Part shown: positions 1 through 8,074 of the stretch, one piece after another
Position numbering within the stretch: the stretch's first letter is position 1
Layout of the letters: each line of letters starts with the position of its first letter
From: an uncultured Brachyspira sp.
Lineage (GTDB): Bacteria; Spirochaetota; Brachyspiria; Brachyspirales; Brachyspiraceae
NCBI RefSeq assembly: GCF_934747485.1
Contig: NZ_CAKVGN010000020.1
Location: forward strand, 1 to 42,338
Reading direction: 5' to 3'
DNA: 42,338 nt
Position numbers and translations under genes: made by a program
The notes under the pieces: model-generated
Told to the model about the DNA's origin: nothing
Database searches by the model: none
Seen by the model: the letters and a program-made list of their open reading frames with translations, nothing else

Positions 1-95
1 AATTATGATACACCTATGCTATACTTTAAGAAATTAAGGAATTCCTAACTGCAATATGTCTGGCTCCTGTGCACAAAAAAATTTTTATATTATAT
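1..95. other. Non-coding left end with half of an inverted repeat
   Basis: This short stretch lies downstream of the last gene of the dideoxysugar operon. I see no open frame or convincing terminator. It holds blocks (about 36-50 and 51-87) that reappear in inverted orientation, in the same order, near the right end of the window (42251-42325): AAGGAATnCCTA, then GCAATAT, then TGGCTCCT and an A/T run. On a circular molecule the two copies would face each other across the junction. Confidence 0.5.
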
Positions 96-965
96 TTAAT
101 TTATACATTCTATTAATTTAAAAATAGTTTTATTAATATCACTATATTCTTTAAAATTTAAAGTATTAAAGAGAATTGTATTATCTCCTATTAAATTAAT
201 AGGTTCATTTGTGCTTAATTCTTTTAATTCTAACAAATGTTCTTTATTCATTTTCTTAGCTATTATTAAAGCCAAATCTCCAATAGATATAGCCTTACCA
301 GAACATATATTAATAATACCATTAAAATTAGAATTTAAAATTAATACTATAGCCTTCGCTATATCTCCTGCAAACATATAGTCTTTTTTTAATTGTGAAT
401 GATTAATTATAACTTTATTATCATTTTTTAAAGAATTAATTATATATGGAAATAGTCTATTTGGATTTTCATTTTCACCATAAATATAAAAAACTCGGCA
501 CCAACAAAAATCAATATTATGTTTTTGACAGTATATTTCTGATATTTCTCTAAGATAATTTTTACATTTTGCATATATTGTTGTAGGATTTAATTCATCA
601 TACTCATGAATAGGCGTATTTTTAAATTTGTATTCAAAACAAGTGCCTGTAAATATTACTCTTTTACCACCATTTTCTTTGAAGTATTTTAACATATTAA
701 TAGATGATGATAATAAATCAAAATTAGAATCTGAATCTAAATAACCTTTTTTAGTATCCCAAGCTAAATGTATTAAATATTCAGGTTTTACACTATTGAA
801 TATATTTGATAATTCAACATGATTGTTCAAATTAACACAAAAATAATTTTTTTCATTTTTTAATTTAGTACCTATGCCAAAAACTTCAAAACCTAGATTA
901 TGTAAAGGCTCATAAATATATTGGCCTATAAGGCCATTAATTCCTGTAACTATAACTTTTTTCAT
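96..965 (-). CDS. NAD-dependent 4-ketoreductase/epimerase (abequose/paratose synthase-like)
   Basis: Extended short-chain dehydrogenase of 289 residues. The nucleotide-binding motif GINGLIG is at residues 8-14 and the catalytic Tyr131-x3-Lys135 pair is visible. Together with RfbF, RfbG and RfbH upstream, the likely role is the last NAD(P)H-dependent reduction of a CDP-3,6-dideoxy-4-ketohexose. It is clearly paralogous to the gene at 1492-2475 but ends naturally, with no repeat-encoded tail. Its ATG overlaps the stop of the upstream epimerase gene as ATGA, so it is probably translationally coupled to it. Which sugar isomer it makes cannot be read from the sequence. If the upstream epimerase is AscE-like, this could be the AscF-like partner. 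Confidence 0.8.
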   Translation of the reverse strand: MKKVIVTGINGLIGQYIYEPLHNLGFEVFGIGTKLKNEKNYFCVNLNNHVELSNIFNSVKPEYLIHLAWDTKKGYLDSDSNFDLLSSSINMLKYFKENGGKRVIFTGTCFEYKFKNTPIHEYDELNPTTIYAKCKNYLREISEIYCQKHNIDFCWCRVFYIYGENENPNRLFPYIINSLKNDNKVIINHSQLKKDYMFAGDIAKAIVLILNSNFNGIINICSGKAISIGDLALIIAKKMNKEHLLELKELSTNEPINLIGDNTILFNTLNFKEYSDINKTIFKLIECIN

Positions 966-1495
966 AATTCAAAATAAGGTGCATTTTTATCTTTATCACT
1001 AATAATAATATTATCTTTATTAGGCCAATCTATATTAAAATAAGGGTCATTATATCTTATATGACCATATGCTTCTGGAATAAATTCTGAACTTAAAAAA
1101 TATGATACTATACTATCATCTTTAAGAGTTTGAAATCCATGTGCAACATACGGAGGAATATATATCATTTTACCATTATCTTCACTCAATTCAACTGTAA
1201 AAACTTTTCCATAAGTTGGAGAATCTTTTCTGATATCAGCAATAACATCAAATATTCTTCCTTTCAAACATCTAACAATTTTTATTTCAGGATATGGTTC
1301 TTTTTGATAATGTAATCCTCTTATAATACCTTTAAATTTGTTAAAACTAATATTAGATTGTATTAAATTAAAATTTAAATTATACTTTTCTAATTCCTTA
1401 TTATCAAATGTTCTTAAAAAATACCCTCTTTCATCTTTTATATAATTATTTTGTAACATATAAGCATCTTTTATAAAGATATTTTGTAAAATCAT
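962..1495 (-). CDS. RfbC/AscE-like nucleotide-sugar epimerase
   Basis: A 177-residue cupin-fold protein of the dTDP-4-dehydrorhamnose 3,5-epimerase family, with the family motifs ERGYFLRTF, GIIRGLHYQ and KIVRCLKGRIFDVIADIRK. A separate canonical RfbC lies at 21054-21632 inside the rhamnose operon, so this copy probably serves another sugar. In Yersinia a homologue (AscE) epimerises CDP-3,6-dideoxy-4-ketoglucose towards CDP-ascarylose, and the RfbF/G/H context fits that role (inference). The start has a good AGGAG Shine-Dalgarno and overlaps the upstream stop as ATGA. That upstream stop is reached only in one phase of the pentamer repeat at 1581-1615, so expression may be phase-variable. Confidence 0.85.
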   Translation of the reverse strand: MILQNIFIKDAYMLQNNYIKDERGYFLRTFDNKELEKYNLNFNLIQSNISFNKFKGIIRGLHYQKEPYPEIKIVRCLKGRIFDVIADIRKDSPTYGKVFTVELSEDNGKMIYIPPYVAHGFQTLKDDSIVSYFLSSEFIPEAYGHIRYNDPYFNIDWPNKDNIIISDKDKNAPYFEL

Positions 1496-2475
1496 GCTAC
1501 ACTCCTATATTTAGATAAATACAGAAATGTATTGACATTTAATTTTTTATAAAGTAAAATAATATATATTTTATAATTTACTGCTCTGCTCTGCTCTGCT
1601 CTGCTCTGCTCTGCTAAAAATTTATAGATAATATCTTCCATATTACTATAATCTCTAAAATTTAATTTATTAATAAGTTTTGTATTATCTCCAATCATAA
1701 TATTAGGTTCATTAGTTTCTAATTCATGTAATTCTAATAAATGTTCTTTATTCATTTTCTTAGCTATTATGGTAGCAAAATCTCCTAATTTAATACCTTT
1801 ACCAGAACAGACGTTTATTATACCTTTTACTTGTGAATTCAATACTTTAACTAAAGCTTTAGCAGCATCTCCCGCATATATATAATCTTTTTCTAATTGT
1901 GAGTGATTTATAATAACTTTTTTATTTTCTTTTAAGTTATTTATTATATATGGAAATAATCTGTACTTATTTTCATTTTCACCATAAACATAAAAAACTC
2001 GGCACCAACAAAAATCTATATTGTTTTTGTTACAATATAATTCAGATATTTCTCTAAGGTAATTTTTGCATTTGGAATATACAGTTGTTGGATTTAATTC
2101 ATCATATTCTTTAATTGGAATATTTTTAGATTTATATTCAAGACAAGTACCAATAAATACAGATTTTTTACCACCATTTTCTTTGAAGTATTTTAACATA
2201 TTTAATGAAGATGTTAATAATTCAAAATTAGAATTAGAAACATAATGTTCTATACCTAAATCCCAAGCCAGATTTATTAAATATTCTGGCTTTATTTTAT
2301 TAAAAATATTTTCTATTTGCAAAGAATTATTTATATCACATTTAATATAATTGAAGTCATTTGTTGTAATATCTCTTCTGCCAATACCATATACTTCAAA
2401 TTCTAATTCTTTTAATGGTTCAACTATATATTGACCTATCAAACCATTAATCCCTGTCACAACTATTTTTTTCAT
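1492..2475 (-). CDS. NAD-dependent 4-ketoreductase with repeat-encoded C-terminal tail
   Basis: SDR enzyme of 327 residues with GINGLIG at residues 8-14 and Tyr133-x3-Lys137. It is paralogous to the gene at 96-965 and is probably a CDP-3,6-dideoxyhexose synthase. The homologous enzyme ends near residue 287. It is followed by a pentamer-encoded stretch of repeated AEQSR units (288-299) and a 28-residue tail with no similarity to the paralogue. The tail ends exactly at the next gene in an ATGA overlap. In the other two frames translation stops directly after the repeat, so the catalytic domain should be intact in all phases and only the tail and the coupling change. The start is supported by AAGGA about 10 nt upstream. 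Confidence 0.8.
   Translation of the reverse strand: MKKIVVTGINGLIGQYIVEPLKELEFEVYGIGRRDITTNDFNYIKCDINNSLQIENIFNKIKPEYLINLAWDLGIEHYVSNSNFELLTSSLNMLKYFKENGGKKSVFIGTCLEYKSKNIPIKEYDELNPTTVYSKCKNYLREISELYCNKNNIDFCWCRVFYVYGENENKYRLFPYIINNLKENKKVIINHSQLEKDYIYAGDAAKALVKVLNSQVKGIINVCSGKGIKLGDFATIIAKKMNKEHLLELHELETNEPNIMIGDNTKLINKLNFRDYSNMEDIIYKFLAEQSRAEQSRAVNYKIYIILLYKKLNVNTFLYLSKYRSVA
1581..1615 (-). repeat. Pentanucleotide array, seven copies (AGCAG on coding strand)
   Basis: Seven perfect 5-bp units occupy 35 bp. Five is not a multiple of three, so gain or loss of one unit shifts the frame. Every frame reads the same cycle of five codons (AGC AGA GCA GAG CAG), so none contains a stop inside the array. 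Just after it, the alternative frames hit TAA within one to five codons, while the present frame stays open for 28 codons up to the next gene. This is a typical slipped-strand mutable tract. Confidence 0.95.
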
Positions 2476-2482
2476 AATATAA

Positions 2483-3784
2483 TTAATCCTTAGTTAAAAT
2501 ATAAGAATCAAAACACTTTTCTACATACCCAATCATTTCATCGTTAATACCAGGATAAACACCAATCCAAAAAGTATTATTCATAATGAAATCAGAATTT
2601 GTTAAATCTCCTACAATTCTATAATTTCTTCCTTTCATATAAGGTTGTTTAATTATATTTCCTGAAAATAATAATCTAGTAGCTATTTTCTTTTCATTAA
2701 GATATTTTATCAAATCTTTTCTATTAAAAGGAGCTTCACTTCTTATACTTATAAGAAAACCAAACCAAGATGGATCACTATTTTCTTGTGCTTTTGGTAA
2801 TATTAAATATTTGCTAAATTTTTCTAATTTCTCTTTAATTTTGATAAAGTTTTCTTTTCTTTTTTCTATGAATTTATTTATTTTTTTTAGCTGAGAAACA
2901 CCGCATGCTGCCTGCATATCCGTAATTTTTAAATTATAACCTAAATGTGAATATATATATTTATGATCATAACCTTCAGGTAAATCACCTAATTTTTGAG
3001 AAAATCTCTGATTACAAGTATTATCACATCCTGGAGCACACCAACAATCACGTCCCCAATCTCTAATACTTTCCATAGCTTTTTTTAATATAGGATTATT
3101 TGTTAGTACTGCTCCGCCCTCTCCAATGGTTATATGATGAGCTGGATAAAAACTTAAAGTGGCTATGTCGCCAAATGTACCAACTTTTTGATTATTATAA
3201 GTTGTACCAAAAGCATCACAGCAGTCTTCTATTAACCATAAATTATATTTATTACATATTTCTTTTACTTTTTTTATATTAAAAGGATTCCCTAAAGTAT
3301 GTGCCAAAACAATAGCTTTTGTTTTATCACTTATTGCATTTTCTATTTTATCAGTATCGATATTATATGTTTCTAATTCAACATCTACAAATACAGGTAT
3401 TAAATTATTTTGTAAAATAGGATTTACTGTAGTTGGAAAACCTGCAGCAACAGTTATAACTTCATCACCTATTTTTAATGCTCTATCTTTCAATAGATGG
3501 CTAGTTAATGAAGTAATTGCTATTAAATTTGCAGAAGATCCAGAATTACAAGTTAAAGCATACTTTAAACCAAAAAAGTCTTTTAATCCTTTTTCAAATT
3601 CATCATTATACCTATATGTTGTAAGATGGAAATCTAAAGCACTATCAACCAAAGTAGCTACATCATCTTCATCAAATACCCTGCCAGAAACATATATAGG
3701 AGATTCTCCTTCTATAAATTCTTTACTACAATACTCTTTTTTAGCATATTCTTTAACTAATTCTAATATTTTCTCTCTATCCAT
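2483..3784 (-). CDS. rfbH: CDP-4-keto-6-deoxyglucose 3-dehydrase (RfbH/DdhC, E1)
   Basis: A 433-residue fold-type-I PMP-dependent enzyme that removes the C3 hydroxyl of CDP-6-deoxy-4-ketoglucose. The usual Schiff-base lysine is replaced by histidine (His216 in SFYPAHHITIGEGG), the hallmark of the E1 dehydrase. The cysteines for its [2Fe-2S] cluster are visible with the known spacing C-x57-C-x1-C-x7-C (Cys189, 247, 249, 257). The classical reductase partner (DdhD/RfbI) is not encoded in this window, so electrons must come from elsewhere. The gene lies between the radical-SAM gene (21 bp upstream) and the 4-ketoreductase (7 bp downstream). Confidence 0.93.
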   Translation of the reverse strand: MDREKILELVKEYAKKEYCSKEFIEGESPIYVSGRVFDEDDVATLVDSALDFHLTTYRYNDEFEKGLKDFFGLKYALTCNSGSSANLIAITSLTSHLLKDRALKIGDEVITVAAGFPTTVNPILQNNLIPVFVDVELETYNIDTDKIENAISDKTKAIVLAHTLGNPFNIKKVKEICNKYNLWLIEDCCDAFGTTYNNQKVGTFGDIATLSFYPAHHITIGEGGAVLTNNPILKKAMESIRDWGRDCWCAPGCDNTCNQRFSQKLGDLPEGYDHKYIYSHLGYNLKITDMQAACGVSQLKKINKFIEKRKENFIKIKEKLEKFSKYLILPKAQENSDPSWFGFLISIRSEAPFNRKDLIKYLNEKKIATRLLFSGNIIKQPYMKGRNYRIVGDLTNSDFIMNNTFWIGVYPGINDEMIGYVEKCFDSYILTKD

Positions 3785-3804
3785 AATATTAATTCCTTAC
3801 AAAT

Positions 3805-4908
3805 TTATTTTTCCCATTCAGGAGCAAATTGCTGATTTATTTGTATAAAGGATAATTCATTATTCCAATTAGCATGAGATGATTGAAAGCACCTTTTGCA
3901 CTCATCACACATATTATCTTGATCATTAACGTTTTTTCTAAATTCTTGAAACTCTTTTCCATTCCACATGTCATCAAAATTTTCATAATTTTCAAAATTT
4001 AAAAACTTAACAGCTGTTGATTGACAAGGTCTTACGTATCCATCTGATGCCAAGAAAAAATCTCTCCAAGCTACAAAACAATCTTTATGATATTTATTTC
4101 CTGCTATATCTTCACCTTGAATATAAGGTAGTTTTAACTTTATATTTAATTTCTTAGCTAATTCTTCTGCTTGATTAAATATTTTTATGACTTTATTTTG
4201 CTTATTATATAATGTTTCATTAAGCAAGTTTTTTGTAAATACTGTTAAATAAACACCTTTCACTTCTTCAAGACCTATATCTGAAGCTAATTCTATTAAT
4301 TGAGGTAATTCTTCTATATTAGAATCCATTAAAGCCATAACAAAATTCATATATGGATAATCTAATTTTCTTTCTTTTTTTTCTTTAACTATTTCTCTAA
4401 TATTTTGTACTATAAAATTAAAATTACCTCCAAATCTAATTCTATCATTAGTTTCAGCTTTAGCACCATCTAAACTAATAGCCATAATATCTACTTTATA
4501 GTCGAATAAAGCATTTTTTATTTTATCTAATTTCATTCCATTAGTTACAAAATATTTTCTTACAGGGAAATCATTCAAATATTTTAATATATCTATGAAT
4601 TGAGGATGCATAGTAGGTTCTCCCCAACCGAATAACGTAACCTCTTCTATTTTATCTAAAATATTTTCTAATTTTTTTAGATAATCTAATTTAAAAACTG
4701 TAGGAGTAAATTCTGCTTCATCGCGTCCGCACATTATACATCTTAAATTACATGCATTAGTAAGTTCCAATACTAATCTTTGAGGATAAGATTTTAATAT
4801 AGTAGCTTTATTATCCATTTCTTCCCTATTTAATTTTGTATTATCTATTTGTTTTTTAGTTAATTCTCTAGTTTGTAATAATCCTTTAGTTTTTGCTCTT
4901 AATAACAT
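3805..4908 (-). CDS. Radical SAM/SPASM enzyme in dideoxysugar operon
   Basis: A 367-residue radical S-adenosylmethionine protein. The [4Fe-4S] motif C-x3-C-x2-C is at Cys53, Cys57 and Cys60 (ACNLRCIMCGRD). A SPASM-like cysteine-rich C-terminus contributes further clusters (CFVAW and RPCQS around 275-300, and MCDECKRCF near 335-345). Its place between rfbG and rfbH suggests it modifies the deoxysugar or activates a partner, but the substrate is unknown. The start ATG overlaps the rfbG stop (TAATG). Its strong GGAGG Shine-Dalgarno (4916-4920) is buried in a 12-bp hairpin that an upstream ribosome could open, so its translation probably depends on the repeat phase in rfbG. Confidence 0.85.
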   Translation of the reverse strand: MLLRAKTKGLLQTRELTKKQIDNTKLNREEMDNKATILKSYPQRLVLELTNACNLRCIMCGRDEAEFTPTVFKLDYLKKLENILDKIEEVTLFGWGEPTMHPQFIDILKYLNDFPVRKYFVTNGMKLDKIKNALFDYKVDIMAISLDGAKAETNDRIRFGGNFNFIVQNIREIVKEKKERKLDYPYMNFVMALMDSNIEELPQLIELASDIGLEEVKGVYLTVFTKNLLNETLYNKQNKVIKIFNQAEELAKKLNIKLKLPYIQGEDIAGNKYHKDCFVAWRDFFLASDGYVRPCQSTAVKFLNFENYENFDDMWNGKEFQEFRKNVNDQDNMCDECKRCFQSSHANWNNELSFIQINQQFAPEWEK

Positions 4909-6107
4909 TAAGCTACCTCCTCAATAAAGTTTTGAAGAGGTAGTGTAAAATCAATAATTATTTTTATATTATAAAAATAAATTTTATTATTGACTTTATT
5001 AACATTATAATATTTAATAAATAGTAGTACTATTAACTCTGCTCTGCTCTGCTCATATTCTTTTATTTGCAAATCTGTTATTTTATATAAATTACCATTA
5101 TTCAAATATTCTTTATACCAAATAGCGGTTTGTTTAATAGCATCTCTTGTGTTAAATATCTCCTTCCAATTTAATTCCTTTCTAATTAAAGATGAATCTA
5201 AAAGTAATAAATTATTTTCCTTATTATTATCTTGAGGTTTTATATTATACATACCTTCTCCTATTATTTGAATAAAAATTTTAGTTATATTTTCTACAGT
5301 ATATTCATTTCCAGTATATATCGGAGCTAAATTATAACTATCAGATATATCTTTTTTATTGTTTATTAAGTTATAAGAAAATAATAAATATCCATAAAGC
5401 ACATCCAATACATGTTGCCATGGTCTTATACTATTAGGATTTCTAAGCTCAACAGGAATATTTTTTTCTATAGCCCTTACTATATCAGGTATAATTCTAT
5501 ATTGCGAAAAATCTCCGCCACCTATAACATTGCCAGCTCTAGCTACACCTATGTTTTTATCTTTTAAAAAAGATTTTTTATAACTTTTTATTATTAGTTC
5601 AGCACATGCTTTAGAAGCTGAATAAGGATCATGACCGCCTAATGCATCATTTTCTCTATAACCCCATACCCACTCTTTATTGTCATATACTTTATCTGTT
5701 GTAATCATAACAGCACATTCTAAATTATTTAATTCTTTTATTGACTCTAATATATTTATAGTACCTAGTATATTAGTTTCATAAGTATATACAGGATTAT
5801 TATAGCTTTCTAAAACTATAGGTTGTGCAGCTAAATGAAATAAAATATCAGGATTAATTTCTTTTACTATAGTTTTTATTTTATCTAAATATCTTATATC
5901 TTGTATATATGATTTAACTTCATCATCTAGATTAATTAAATTATATAATGATAATTTCTCTGCTTCCAAAGATATACCATATACTTTAGCCCCAAGACTT
6001 AAAAGAAATTTTGAAAACCAAGCACCTTTAAAACCAGTATGCCCTGTTATTAATATTTTTTTGTTTTTAAATGAATTAAAAATATTATTGATTACCATAC
6101 TTTCCAT
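4908..6107 (-). CDS. rfbG: CDP-glucose 4,6-dehydratase with repeat-encoded tail
   Basis: SDR dehydratase of 399 residues that converts CDP-glucose to CDP-4-keto-6-deoxyglucose. It begins with GHTGFKGAW (a glycine-rich variant typical of RfbG) and has the conserved blocks YETNILGT, ITTDKVYDN, PYSASKACAE and RAGNVIGGGD. The family usually ends near residue 355-360. Here the AGCAG-type repeat encodes residues about 352-357, and about 42 further residues run to the start of the radical-SAM gene. In the other two frames translation would stop well before the hairpin at 4913-4943. An AAGGAG 7 nt upstream of the ATG at 6107 supports this start, which overlaps the rfbF end by 16 bp. Confidence 0.92.
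   Translation of the reverse strand: MESMVINNIFNSFKNKKILITGHTGFKGAWFSKFLLSLGAKVYGISLEAEKLSLYNLINLDDEVKSYIQDIRYLDKIKTIVKEINPDILFHLAAQPIVLESYNNPVYTYETNILGTINILESIKELNNLECAVMITTDKVYDNKEWVWGYRENDALGGHDPYSASKACAELIIKSYKKSFLKDKNIGVARAGNVIGGGDFSQYRIIPDIVRAIEKNIPVELRNPNSIRPWQHVLDVLYGYLLFSYNLINNKKDISDSYNLAPIYTGNEYTVENITKIFIQIIGEGMYNIKPQDNNKENNLLLLDSSLIRKELNWKEIFNTRDAIKQTAIWYKEYLNNGNLYKITDLQIKEYEQSRAELIVLLFIKYYNVNKVNNKIYFYNIKIIIDFTLPLQNFIEEVA
4913..4943 (-). promoter_or_regulatory. Hairpin sequestering the Shine-Dalgarno of the radical-SAM gene
   Basis: On the - strand transcript CTACCTCTTCAA (4932-4943) pairs with TTGAGGAGGTAG (4913-4924) around a 7-nt loop, giving 12 pairs with a single G-U. The 3' arm contains the GGAGG ribosome-binding site (4916-4920), 7 nt before the ATG at 4908. 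The whole hairpin lies inside the C-terminal extension of rfbG, so a ribosome in the extended frame would melt it. One that stopped after the pentamer repeat would not. Confidence 0.8.
5037..5054 (-). repeat. Pentanucleotide array, 3.6 copies, in rfbG 3' end
   Basis: An 18-bp tract of the same pentamer family as at 1581-1615 (CTCTG units on the + strand). The present frame continues for 42 codons to the next gene. The two shifted frames reach stops within a few codons (one immediately, the other after about eight). The low copy number suggests a low switching rate or a contracted array. Confidence 0.8.
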
Positions 6108-6883
6108 GGTGCATCTCCTTTATTCCACATATCTTCAAGTAAAGATTTATCTCTTTGTGTATCCATACATTGCCAAAAACCTTCATGTTTAAATGCCATC
6201 AATTCATTATCACTACTTAACTTTTGTAGTGGTTGCTGCTCAAATATAGTAAAATCATTTTCTAAATAACTAAATATTTGACTATTTAATACAAAAAAAC
6301 CTCCATTAATGTAGGCATTATCGCCTTTAGGTTTTTCTATAAAACTAGTTACCAAATTATCTTTATCGATATTGATAGCCCCCCATCTAGCTGGAGGAAA
6401 TACGGCAGCCATAGTAGCTATTTTACCATGTCTTTTATGAAACTCTAATTCTTCCAATATATTAATATTAGATACACCATCTCCATAAGTAAGACAGAAA
6501 GTTTTTTCATCTTTTAGCAAATATTCTACTCTTTTCAATCTTCCTCCTGTCATTGATGATTCTCCTGTATCTATAAGATCGATAATCCAATTTTCTTCTT
6601 CAACAACAGGATTATTTAGTTTATCAAGAATATTTGAAGTATTATTTTTGAAATCTATTCTCATGTTATATAAATGTCTTCTGTAGTTATCAAAAAATTC
6701 TTTTATCATATATCCTTTATAACCAAGAAGTATAATAAATTCATTAATACCATAATATGAATAATATTTCATTATATGCCAAATAATAGGTCGTCCACCT
6801 ATTTCTACAAGTGGTTTTGGACGTATGGTTGTTTCTTCACCTAATCTTGTACCAAATCCACCTGCTAATATGACAAGTTTCAT
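6092..6883 (-). CDS. rfbF: Glucose-1-phosphate cytidylyltransferase
   Basis: A 263-residue nucleotidyltransferase, first step of the CDP-deoxysugar pathway (CTP plus glucose-1-phosphate to CDP-glucose). The nucleotide-binding signature ILAGGFGTRLGEET is at residues 5-18, followed by RPKPLVEIGGRPI. The family blocks GYKGYMIKEFF, LTYGDGVSNI and FPPARWGAI are present. The Shine-Dalgarno AGAGGA lies 7 nt before the ATG. It is the promoter-proximal gene of the dideoxysugar cluster and directly follows the par genes. It contains a G6 run (6379-6384) in a conserved RWGAI motif, which is probably just natural codon use. Confidence 0.94.
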   Translation of the reverse strand: MKLVILAGGFGTRLGEETTIRPKPLVEIGGRPIIWHIMKYYSYYGINEFIILLGYKGYMIKEFFDNYRRHLYNMRIDFKNNTSNILDKLNNPVVEEENWIIDLIDTGESSMTGGRLKRVEYLLKDEKTFCLTYGDGVSNINILEELEFHKRHGKIATMAAVFPPARWGAINIDKDNLVTSFIEKPKGDNAYINGGFFVLNSQIFSYLENDFTIFEQQPLQKLSSDNELMAFKHEGFWQCMDTQRDKSLLEDMWNKGDAPWKVW

Positions 6884-6908
6884 TTATTTTCCTCTCATTA
6901 TTACCTAA

Positions 6909-6931
6909 TCTATATAAATATTATATATAGA
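6909..6931. promoter_or_regulatory. AT-rich inverted repeat upstream of rfbF
   Basis: Perfect 8-bp arms (TCTATATA / TATATAGA) separated by 7 bp lie in the 70-bp gap between the RHH gene and rfbF. It may be an operator or part of the promoter of the dideoxysugar operon. The stem is nearly all A/T and has no clear U-tract, so a terminator role is less likely. Confidence 0.35.
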
Positions 6932-6953
6932 CGTTTCATATTTTTCAACGTTC

Positions 6954-7190
6954 CTATATTAAATTATTATCTTTCATATACTCAAATATTATTTGTCTAA
7001 TACCGCTTGATAGAGCAAGGCCTTTTTCATTTTTGAAATGGCTTTCTAATATTTTTTTATGCTCTTCATTTATTTTTATTACAATCGTGCTTTCTAATTT
7101 TTTATTATTAGATGATTTATCACTGTCTTTAAATAGATTTGAGTTTTGTACTTGTTCTAATAAAGTATTATTGCTTTTATTTATAGGCAT
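6954..7190 (-). CDS. Small ribbon-helix-helix centromere-binding protein (ParB-like)
   Basis: A 78-residue protein. A polar, probably flexible N-terminus (about 1-33) precedes a beta strand and two helices (STIVIKINEEHKKILESHF, then ALSSGIRQIIFEYMKDN) in the order expected of a MetJ/Arc/CopG fold. It is encoded directly after ParA; the stop and this ATG lie within 7 nt and GGAGAA provides the Shine-Dalgarno. By position it should be the ParG/omega-type partner that binds the partition site and autoregulates the operon. A TGTAATAC / GTATTACA pair flanks the parA promoter and is a candidate target. Confidence 0.7.
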   Translation of the reverse strand: MPINKSNNTLLEQVQNSNLFKDSDKSSNNKKLESTIVIKINEEHKKILESHFKNEKGLALSSGIRQIIFEYMKDNNLI

Positions 7191-7191
7191 A

Positions 7192-7935
7192 TCATTCTCC
7201 TATTATATCGCTTGCTATTTTATTCAATTCTTCTATTGTATTGCTTTTTGGATAGTATTCAAAAATTGTTTTGTTAAATTTTTGACTATCTGCTATTTTT
7301 CTATCTTGACCTATTTTATATATGTTATACCTTTTTAAATTTTCAAGAATACTCAAATATTGTTTATGTGTTTCAAATGACTTGTTGATTAAGTTTATTA
7401 TTATTTTGTTGTATCTTATATTTTTTCTGTATGATTTATTTATTTTTTGCAATTCATTATAAAAAAGCTCTATTCCGTCAAATGAAAAATATTCTGGAGT
7501 TATAGGAGTAATAACTTCGTTAATTGCAAGAAGTATGCATCTTTCTAACTGGCTTATTGAAGGACTTAAATCATATATTGCATATTCAAATCCTAATTTT
7601 TGCAATTCCGTATTTAAATCTTCAAATATAAATGGTTCTTGAAAAAGTTTAGTTTCTGCATAATTTTTTAAAGAGCTGTCTTTAGATTTTGTAGGTATAA
7701 TATAAAAATTATCTTTTATTTTTTTTATAGCGTTTTGTAAAGGCATTCCTTGCAGACAGTCTGATAATTCATAATCTATATTTTCTTTTAAAAACCAATT
7801 ACTTGAATTGGCTTGTATATCGCAATCTATAAGTATAGTTTTTTTTGATTCTGATATTTTATATGCTATATTTCCAGATAGTGTAGTTTTTCCCACTCCG
7901 CCTTTTAAGATATGAAAAGCTATAGATTTTATCAT
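7192..7935 (-). CDS. parA: ParA-type partition ATPase
   Basis: A 247-residue P-loop ATPase of the ParA/MinD group. The deviant Walker A KGGVGKTT is at residues 11-18. IDCDIQANSS follows, and a Walker B-type YDLSPSI lies near the middle. It drives plasmid segregation together with the RHH protein encoded just downstream. It is a short ParA without an N-terminal DNA-binding domain, which fits autoregulation by the partner (type Ib). AAGGA lies 5 nt before the ATG. Confidence 0.92.
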   Translation of the reverse strand: MIKSIAFHILKGGVGKTTLSGNIAYKISESKKTILIDCDIQANSSNWFLKENIDYELSDCLQGMPLQNAIKKIKDNFYIIPTKSKDSSLKNYAETKLFQEPFIFEDLNTELQKLGFEYAIYDLSPSISQLERCILLAINEVITPITPEYFSFDGIELFYNELQKINKSYRKNIRYNKIIINLINKSFETHKQYLSILENLKRYNIYKIGQDRKIADSQKFNKTIFEYYPKSNTIEELNKIASDIIGE

Positions 7936-7966
7936 TTTATTCCTTAATATTTTTTTATTATAATTT

Positions 7967-8017
7967 TGTAATACTTTATATAAATAATATAATATACTTG
8001 TATTACATTTTTATCAA
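7967..8017 (-). promoter_or_regulatory. parA promoter with flanking inverted operator-like boxes
   Basis: On the - strand TTGATA (8012-8017) is followed after 17 nt by TATTAT (7989-7994). The box GTATTACA (8000-8007) lies in the spacer. Its exact reverse complement TGTAATAC (7967-7974) lies just downstream of the expected transcription start. A related TGTTACA is at 8028-8034. This layout suits repression by the RHH protein and may also be the partition site. Confidence 0.5.
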
Positions 8018-8074
8018 GTTTAAATATGTTACATTTTTCTATTATTTAAAAAATTTAAAAATAAATAGGGATAT

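Noticed and set aside
6379..6384. G6 run in rfbF as a phase-variation tract
   Set aside because: Six bases is short, and it encodes part of the conserved RWGAI motif in every family member.
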